A stretch of 37,719 nt of DNA from a virus, in the IMG/VR virus record IMGVR_UViG_3300030098_004447, positions 1-37,719 of that record, one strand, 5' to 3'. The position numbers and the translations under genes are program-made. Below the pieces are notes generated by a model. It did no database searches, was not told the origin of the DNA, and worked only from the letters and a program-made list of their open reading frames with translations. This document shows positions 31,399-37,719 of this stretch, one piece after another. Each line of letters starts with the position of its first letter. Position 1 is the stretch's first letter.

Positions 31399-31865
31399 AA
31401 TCCCTCACGCTATCACTAAATATCCATATAGATAATTGGTGTGAGGGGTGTGGATTTCATAAATATCCATATAAGGCAAATATTCCAATAGCTAATGAGC
31501 CTATTAGAACCTTTAAATGCGATGAAGATGTTTGGGATGTAATAAAATTATTAGTAACTGAAACTAAGGAGGTTAATAAAAAGATGGGTAAAGATTTTGA
31601 TATCCCAACTAGCATATCATATCAATTGCCTCATTTCAGTTGTGTAAATATATTTTTAGATTCTGAAGCTCAAAAAGATATATCAAGATATTCATATTGC
31701 AATCAAAATAAATCTATAGCACCCTATCCTGGAACTTATGGAGATCAGCCTATTCGATGGATTCATAAATCACATATAATAGAGCAATCTATCAAGCAAA
31801 GAGCAGATAAGATTAGGAAGAAAATGGAAAAAGAGAATCAAAATAAGGTGAATACAAATGGCTGA
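31090..31865 (+). CDS. Frameshifted tail assembly chaperone (gpGT-like fusion)
   Basis: Slipping back one base on GGGGG (31389-31393) merges the 102-residue upstream frame with an open frame that continues through CEGCGFHKYPY and KKMGKDFDIPTSISYQL to a stop at 31863-31865, about 258 residues in all (777 nt). The downstream part has no RBS of its own before 31584, and its frame is open back to the slip site. This is the conserved G/GT arrangement. The T part carries Cys (CEGC, CNQN) not usual in lambda gpT. Confidence 0.75.
31389..31447 (+). other. Programmed -1 frameshift signal
   Basis: Zero frame reads CTG GGG GAA TAG. The five-G run at 31389-31393 lets the Gly tRNA re-pair in the -1 frame (GGG to GGG). 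Starting 9 nt later, CCCTCAC (31402-31408) pairs perfectly with GTGAGGG (31441-31447), enclosing a smaller TATC/GATA hairpin, a suitable stimulatory stem. Confidence 0.75.
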
Positions 31866-34365
31866 TGGTGATTTTACAAAATATATAAAAGGTGTTCAAA
31901 AGGTTGGGCAAGAGGTAGAGAAAGCCAAGAAAAAAACTCAAAATTTAAATAAAACATTTAGAAATCAGAAAGATATTTTAATAGCTCTAGTTAATGGTCA
32001 AAATACAATGATCAAGTCATTAGAGAAGGTTGCTAGTGCTACAAATAGGTCTGCAAAGGTTACAAAAAGAGCTAGTAGGCAAACACTTTTATGGACTAAG
32101 CATACTAGGATACTTGGCGGATCTTTAGCTGTTCTTCGTTCTAAATTATTGGTTGCATCTTTTGGTATGGCTCTTGTAGAAAGGAGTGTTGGAAGATTAG
32201 TTGATGAATTTGGAAACTTTGAAGATTCTCAAAATAGAATAAGAAAAGCGATAGATAGCACAAATATGTCTGCTGGAGTGACTGCGGAACAAGTTTTTGC
32301 TATGAATACTAGAATTGAAGAAACAACAGGAATTGCTGAAACTCTAGTTAATCAATCATCTGCATTATTATTAACTTTTACAAATCTTGGTGAGTCTGTA
32401 TTCCCTCAAACACAAACAGCAGTTTTAGATATGGCTGCGGCTATGTATCAAGGAAATATAACCCTTGACAATATGCGTAGTATAACAATACAGGTTGGAA
32501 AAGCATTAAATAATCCTTTAACAGGTTTAACTGCTCTTACTAGAGTAGGTGTTGTATTTACAGAAAGACAGAAAAATGTTATAAAAATGTTAGTTAATAC
32601 CAATCAACTTGCAAAAGCTCAGGGAATAATATTAGCTGAATTAAATAAAGAATTTGGTGGTCAAAGTAATATAGAGGGATATTCAAAAACTGTTCGTGAG
32701 TTTAATACAGCTTTAGGTAATCTTCAAAAAGACATTGGTAGGGAATTGAGACCAATGGTTGAGGCTTTATTGAAAAGTATGACAGAATTAATGGAGACAT
32801 TTGAAACAGATAAGTTATATTCGTTTACTACACAAATGACTACAATGGTTGCTGCAGTATTAGGTGCAAAGAAAATTATGTTATTATTATTGGCCGCAAA
32901 TGCATCTAACATTAAAAGTTTTACTAAACTTGGTAAAGTCCTTGCGATCCAAGGTAGAAATTTTGTTGGTCTTACAGCAAGTATGAGAAAAGCTACTCTT
33001 GGAATAAAGGCTATGACTGTTGCTACTAGACTATTAAGTGGTCCAGCAGGATGGTTTTTACTTGCGGCAGCTGCTGTGCCTAAATTAACAAATATGTTCA
33101 ATAAGCAAGATACTCAATTAGAGAGTAATAATGAACAATTAGAAATGTATAGCAAATCATTAGAAAGAATAGATAAAGAAGTCAAGACATTGGAAGGTGG
33201 ACAAGCACAAGTCTCTAAGATGAGAGAAATATTTGGAAAAGACTGGGATGTTGACTTGTTAGATATGGGGGAAATGTTTACAACTACTAAAACAGAGAAA
33301 GTTGACAGATTTAGAGAAAAGCTACAAAAGTTGCGTGACGAATTAGAATTTACTAATACAGTTATGGGAGGAGGTGGAGAGACAGCTCAAATAACATCTG
33401 AAGTAGATAAATTATCTCAGAAATATGATAATTTAAGATTTGTTTTAGAGGCATCTCACGATGAGCAAGGCAGATTAATGGATAAGAATAAAATGTTTGC
33501 AGAAACTATTCTTAAACTTAATTTAAGAGTTCAAGAGGGAACAGATGAATTGCTAAATTATAAAGATGCTCTTGATAAACTGCCTGAGTCAGTTAAGAAA
33601 TCTATAGAAGCCTTTGATAAGGCTGCAGATGCTCAAAGACTGAGAATACAGACAACAAAGGATGAAATTGAACTTGAGCAAAAAAAGTCTACAATGTATG
33701 TAGAAATTGCCGATAGTATAGCTTCAACGACACTTAATATTATTGATACAAGTATAAATAAACAATCAAATGCAAGAAAAGATCAATTTGATTTAGAAAG
33801 AAAGCTAATAGAAGATACTGTTAAAAATGAGGAAACTAAAAGAAAAAAATTAGAAGAGATTGATAAAAAAGAAGCAACACATCTAAAAGAAATGCATAAT
33901 AAGGGATTACTATTAAAGGCGGCTGAACTTAGTATGAATTTTTCACAATCAATAGCTAGAATAAATATTGCAGTTCAGACTGCTTTAGCTAATGCAGAAA
34001 TGATTGAAAATGATGATTTAAGGAATTTAAGAAAAAATACTATTAATACAACAAAATCTATGAATGTTGCAACTGCTACTGCTTCTTATATTACCGGTCT
34101 TGCAGGAATATATGCACAAAAATTAGCTCGTGGTGGAGATTTTGTTACTAGCGGTCCTCAAATGATAATGGTTGGGGATAACCCTGGCGGTCGTGAAAGA
34201 GTTCAAGTGACGCCTCTTTCCTCGCCCAATATAGATGGTCCGCAGGGTGCATCTGTTGTAGTGAACGTCTCAGGGAATCTCATGTCTTCTGAGTATGTTG
34301 AGGGAGAATTAGCAGAACAGATAAAGACAGCTATTAGAAGAGGGAGTGATTTTGGTATTAGCTAG
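31858..34365 (+). CDS. Tape measure protein
   Basis: 835 residues, the largest unambiguous single-frame gene. Helical N-terminus with Lys/Gln coiled coil, a hydrophobic region near 94-115, membrane-like segments near 331-350 and 395-410 (GPAGWFLLAAAAVPKL), and a second long coiled coil at 560-700, ending in a Gly-rich tail. Typical of siphovirus tape measures. By the usual 1.5 angstrom per residue rule the tail would be about 125 nm. Confidence 0.88.
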   Translation: MADGDFTKYIKGVQKVGQEVEKAKKKTQNLNKTFRNQKDILIALVNGQNTMIKSLEKVASATNRSAKVTKRASRQTLLWTKHTRILGGSLAVLRSKLLVASFGMALVERSVGRLVDEFGNFEDSQNRIRKAIDSTNMSAGVTAEQVFAMNTRIEETTGIAETLVNQSSALLLTFTNLGESVFPQTQTAVLDMAAAMYQGNITLDNMRSITIQVGKALNNPLTGLTALTRVGVVFTERQKNVIKMLVNTNQLAKAQGIILAELNKEFGGQSNIEGYSKTVREFNTALGNLQKDIGRELRPMVEALLKSMTELMETFETDKLYSFTTQMTTMVAAVLGAKKIMLLLLAANASNIKSFTKLGKVLAIQGRNFVGLTASMRKATLGIKAMTVATRLLSGPAGWFLLAAAAVPKLTNMFNKQDTQLESNNEQLEMYSKSLERIDKEVKTLEGGQAQVSKMREIFGKDWDVDLLDMGEMFTTTKTEKVDRFREKLQKLRDELEFTNTVMGGGGETAQITSEVDKLSQKYDNLRFVLEASHDEQGRLMDKNKMFAETILKLNLRVQEGTDELLNYKDALDKLPESVKKSIEAFDKAADAQRLRIQTTKDEIELEQKKSTMYVEIADSIASTTLNIIDTSINKQSNARKDQFDLERKLIEDTVKNEETKRKKLEEIDKKEATHLKEMHNKGLLLKAAELSMNFSQSIARINIAVQTALANAEMIENDDLRNLRKNTINTTKSMNVATATASYITGLAGIYAQKLARGGDFVTSGPQMIMVGDNPGGRERVQVTPLSSPNIDGPQGASVVVNVSGNLMSSEYVEGELAEQIKTAIRRGSDFGIS

Positions 34366-34720
34366 ATTAAAAATAATTAATTTTTTCCTTGCTTTTTTAA
34401 AAAACATTACTTTGAAATTATTATATTTAAAGGCAAAGTATGAAATAGATGATTACTCTACTAGAAATCAATCTATAGACCTAAGATCATTGCCTAATAG
34501 AATTAAAAATATATTATTATATGATGAAAATATAATAAATAGAAGGTGGGAAGAGTGCCAAAAATGTGAATACTTAATAAAGCCAACCAATCAATGTAAG
34601 AAATGTAAATGCTTTATGAAGGTAAAGACTAGAGTTGCATCTGCTAGTTGTCCTGTTGGTAAGTGGAATAAGGAGCATAATTTTTTAGGAGAGCCAAATG
34701 GCATTACAGCTACCACTTAA
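34346..34720 (+). CDS. Zinc-binding tail-region protein
   Basis: 124 residues, GTG start at 34346 with AGAGGGA upstream. The N-terminus is hydrophobic/basic. The second half is CQKCEYL...CKKCKCFMKVKTRV...CPVGKW, a multi-Cys zinc module known from several phages as a short protein next to tail genes. It overlaps the tape measure by 20 nt and the tail hub by 23 nt. Confidence 0.7.
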   Translation: MILVLARLKIINFFLAFLKNITLKLLYLKAKYEIDDYSTRNQSIDLRSLPNRIKNILLYDENIINRRWEECQKCEYLIKPTNQCKKCKCFMKVKTRVASASCPVGKWNKEHNFLGEPNGITATT

Positions 34721-35600
34721 TTTTAGTAAAGATATACAAGGTAATAATATAAATATATTCCCTGTTGTTATATTTGGAGATATGAGCAAAACATATGAAG
34801 ATGGCTCATATAGAGATGTTGTGGGTATTAGCACTAGGGAAGTTACGATAGATGGTATTGAATGCTTTCCTATGCTATTAAATATACCAAATATAACAGA
34901 ATCAATTGATCTAGAAAATCGTAAATATAAAATTTCTAGTGTTACGATTGATGTAATACCATATTTATCTAAATTTAAGAGATTTTCAAATTTATTTGAT
35001 CTAAGAAGTTTATCCAATATGGAGTGTAGGATATTTTGGTGTTCACAAAGCACTAATTCAATAGTAGCCACAGACCTAGATAGTTCATATAATGATAGTT
35101 CATTATTTCAAGTATATTATGGTTGGGTTAGAGATAGTAGAGAAACTGTCAATAAAATACAAATAAATTTAGAAGATAGGAGTCAATCTAAACTTCATTT
35201 AGATTTGCCTACAAATCATATTGAAGACAATGAAAATATTCCTGATTCATATAAAAATAATATTATTCCATATGTTATTGGTCATGTAGATAGAAGCCCT
35301 TGTGTTTTTACATGGCAACAGGAAACTGAATTTTTTGGATTAGCTGCTAAAACATTGCTTTTCGATTCTTATGGTGCTACGCTTAGCCCAGGAGGAGGTA
35401 TTACATCTTTTCCTAAATATGATTTTCCAGATGATGGATTATTTGCCTTAGATGGAGAAAAATCTTATCTTCCTTTAAAGAAGGATTCTATCTTAGAAGG
35501 CTCTCAAGATATAAATTTTAATTCTATGCCTAATAAGGTAGAATTTAATCTTTCAGGCTCTTCTTGCCAATACAGGTGGAATAGCTTCTTATTTATTTAG
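34698..35600 (+). CDS. Tail hub/tip protein, N-terminal part (apparent frameshift)
   Basis: First about 288 residues of a long tail protein; ATG 34698 with AGGAGAG upstream. The frame ends in TAG at 35598-35600, after residues that no longer look like the protein. From 35542 the +1 frame is open and reads LANTGGIASYLFREISSWSF, natural tail protein sequence. Removing one T near 35565 would give SGSSANTGGIASYLF. Either a real indel in the population, a sequencing/assembly error, or a +1 programmed shift; I favour the first two because no known +1 slip site is visible. Confidence 0.75.
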   Translation: MALQLPLNFSKDIQGNNINIFPVVIFGDMSKTYEDGSYRDVVGISTREVTIDGIECFPMLLNIPNITESIDLENRKYKISSVTIDVIPYLSKFKRFSNLFDLRSLSNMECRIFWCSQSTNSIVATDLDSSYNDSSLFQVYYGWVRDSRETVNKIQINLEDRSQSKLHLDLPTNHIEDNENIPDSYKNNIIPYVIGHVDRSPCVFTWQQETEFFGLAAKTLLFDSYGATLSPGGGITSFPKYDFPDDGLFALDGEKSYLPLKKDSILEGSQDINFNSMPNKVEFNLSGSSCQYRWNSFLFI

Positions 35601-37719
35601 AGAGATTTCCTCTTGGAGCTTTGCTTATTGTATTCCAAATCATCCTCTTGAAGATGCAGACCCTGAAGGATTAGCTCCAGGTGCTTTTTTATATATATGT
35701 AATGATTTGTCAAATGATACAGTTGGAACAAATGCTATAGATACTTATATAGCTCCTCGTTTAAATGTAAATATAGATGGTTCTAATACTACAGATTTTC
35801 AAGAGAATACATCTCTTCGCTTAAAGGGTATGGTTACTGATGAAAATGAAACATGGGCTTATATTAGATTTAATTTAAAGCCCTATGACTCAGATTGGAG
35901 TTGCTCTACATATGCAATTTTAAAAGTAAGAAAACATTCAGAAAATCATACTGCTCCTTGGTTAATTAAGCCTGGAGCAAATGAAGATTATCAATATAAT
36001 ATAGATATGGGTCATGTAACTCCTGATGCAGACAATTTTAGTGAATCTTCTAATGCTAACTTAAAAGATTATATGATTGGGGGAGAAGGAGATTGGACAA
36101 CTGTTAGTCAGCATTCTTCATTTCAAATTGGAGTTCCTAATCCACAAGATGAATCGAGTATGGATTGGTCAAATGATGAAAATCATTTTGATTTATATGT
36201 AGATGAGGCTCATGTATTTCAAGAGGTTCATATTAATAATTTATTATCACAGAAAATTTATGCAGATGTTATGTCTTTAACAACTGTTAGAGCAGAAGAA
36301 GGTGGTGAAATAGTATCTCCTGAAGAGAATAGATTTAGTAATGTTATTGGAAAGATTATATCAGATGAACTAAATGTTTCAATGGATGAACTATATGATA
36401 ATGATTCACCAGGCTTATGGATAAACCCTAATAATGAAAATTATTACAATACATGGAGATATGATTTTACAATTGATAAAAGAATCAATTCAAAGAGATT
36501 ATTTGAAGAGATTTCATCTGCTTCTCCTAGTATTCTTAGAATGAAATATAATGATAAATTTGATATTGTAACTATTCCACCTTCCGAGCCTGATGTAGTT
36601 GATATTTCTATAAACAGTCAAGATGTAATAAATTTTCAATTCTCTAGAACTCCTATACAAAATGTTTATACAAAAATAATATTTAAATATAATTGGGATT
36701 ATGGATTAGAGAATTTTTTAAGCTCTGTTTCTTATGGTATTTATGACTTATATCCAACTATTCAAGGTGGAGAAGCTGGTGGATATGATTATTCATATTA
36801 TGGTTTTAAAACATATAATGAAGATATTTTAAGTGAAGAAAATGTATCTGATACAACATTATTAATAGATGACCATAGAGGAAAATACATTAGAAATAAA
36901 GAAACTGCTGAAAGTTTTGCAAAATGGTTATTAATGTTTCATTGTAATCAGCATTTAAAAATAAAAATCACATTACCTCTAAAATATATAAATATAGAAA
37001 TTGCAGATATAGTAATATTTGACAAATTAATTTCAGATATTAAACCTTATGGAATTAATTATGCAGAATGTGTAAACCAAACTTGTGGTGACTTGTTGAA
37101 TGGTCAATTTATATATAATAAATTTATAGTGACAAAAACAAAAAGAACTATCAATTTTGTAGAAGTAGAGTTAACACAATTACATAGTTTAGAAGAAGAG
37201 GCTATTGCAGGTTGCACAGATACAGATGCTTGTAATTACAATCCAAATGCAACTATTGATGTTGGATGTAAATATGAAGATTGTGAGGGAGTTTGCGGTG
37301 GAGATAATGGTAGTGTAGATTGTCTTGGAGCTTGTAATGGTATGGCTGAATATGACGAGTGTGGAGTATGCAATGGACCAGGCTATGATTGTGAAGGTGG
37401 TTGCAATGGAATAGTTGAAGATAATTGTGGTGTTTGTGGTGGAGATGGGTCTAGTTGCCAATATTGTAATGTATTTTGGGGAACTGTTAATTACGATCCA
37501 AGTGATAATAGTGATGAAGGATGCTTAACTCCTACAATTAATAATGAAATATGCCCTACTAGCCAATGTTGTAATGATTCATCAGCTCCTAATAATATTC
37601 CAACTAATTATATTTGTGACGAAATGCCTGAAAGATGTAGTGAAAGTGGTTTGCCTGAAGAATATAAAGGTGTTTGGATAGTAGAAAATCAATTTCATCC
37701 TTTATATAATACAAGTGGT
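35542..37719 (+). CDS. Tail hub/tip protein, central part with Cys-rich repeats (continues at position 1)
   Basis: Open to the end of the window in frame with 1-1074. Residues about 289-830 of the joined protein form a hub-like body (KRLFEEISSASPSILRMKYN; KYIRNKETAESFAKWLLMF). From 838 (GCTDTDACNYNPNATIDVGC) to about 925 follow Cys-rich repeats of type CGVCGGDGSSC, with about 18 Cys, resembling short EGF/thrombospondin-like or marine-bacterial surface modules. A further Cys-rich linker leads to the wrapped C-terminal dockerin-like repeats. Function: base of tail and probably host contact. Confidence 0.8.
37621..37718. repeat. Terminal direct repeat (right copy), circularisation overlap
   Basis: Second copy of the 98-bp sequence at the left end. 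Joining the two copies yields one uninterrupted tail-tip gene, which supports a complete genome of about 37,620 unique bases. Confidence 0.9.

Noticed and set aside
31584-31865. Separate gene starting at ATG 31584
   Set aside because: The frame is open back to the slip site at 31389 and reads as protein throughout, so it is better explained as the shifted extension of the tail chaperone.
32724-33101. 125-codon leftward frame in the tape measure gene
   Set aside because: Antisense shadow of a clear tape measure gene; no RBS and hydrophobic low-complexity composition.
34685-35071. 128-codon leftward frame over the tail hub start
   Set aside because: Antisense to the tail hub coding sequence, with no RBS or recognisable domain.
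37189-37461. 90-codon Thr/Ser/Ile-rich leftward frame
   Set aside because: Mirror image of the Cys-rich repeats of the tail gene; no RBS and against the late operon.
1-37719. Temperate phage or prophage
   Set aside because: No integrase, excisionase or CI-like repressor seen. The tRNA-like element alone is too weak as evidence of an attachment site.

Overview
The window is an almost certainly complete genome of a tailed phage with siphovirus-type gene content, about 37.6 kb, strongly AT-rich and densely packed. The first 98 bases recur at positions 37621-37718, and one long tail gene runs in frame off the right end and into the left end, so the molecule assembled as a circle or circularly permuted sequence that was cut inside that gene. 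No integrase, excisionase, partition gene or recognisable lysogeny repressor is visible. The host cannot be fixed from sequence alone. Dockerin-like and Cys-rich repeats in the tail protein resemble, from memory, proteins of uncultured marine bacteria such as Marinimicrobia/SAR406 and of marine metagenomic phages, so an open-ocean host is a reasonable guess.

Layout. A leftward (minus strand) block fills about 14.7 to 2.97 kb. From its upstream end it holds a small cluster of unknown genes with a tRNA-like minihelix (14.7-13.6 kb, closed by a terminator at 13.55 kb). Next comes a long run of small, translationally coupled genes, many with zinc-ribbon motifs (13.4-9.4 kb, closed by a terminator at 9.38 kb). 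Then comes a replication/recombination operon (9.2-2.97 kb): Cas4-like nuclease, Rad52-type annealing protein, SSB-like protein, a C5-cytosine DNA methyltransferase, DnaB helicase and a RuvC-like resolvase. No DNA polymerase or primase was recognised, so the host replisome is probably used.

A rightward (plus strand) late block runs from 14.8 kb through the right end and around to 2.93 kb. It holds terminase small and large subunits, portal, gpG-like protein, scaffold and capsid. A cassette of about 8 kb follows, with paired membrane/coiled-coil proteins, endolysin, holin candidate, metallophosphoesterase, fibre-like proteins and a SAM methyltransferase. After that come the head-tail connector, tail terminator, tail tube, tail assembly chaperone pair with a -1 frameshift signal, tape measure, Zn-binding protein, a tail hub/tip protein of about 1331 residues and two more tail-tip proteins. 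Late and early transcription converge at 2.93-2.98 kb.

The most unusual element is a non-coding stretch at 6.17-6.55 kb inside the leftward operon but read on the opposite strand. A near-consensus promoter (TTGAAT, 17 nt, TATAAT) points at a run of strong hairpins and multi-branched stems that ends in two hairpin-plus-T-tract signals. It contains two copies of one internal-loop motif flanked by stems of different sequence. This looks like an independently transcribed, highly structured small RNA. Other points of note are the dockerin-like tail tip, the tRNA acceptor/T-arm mimic at 14.1 kb, and a GC-rich patch with clustered AACGTWAA octamers at the start of the small terminase gene.
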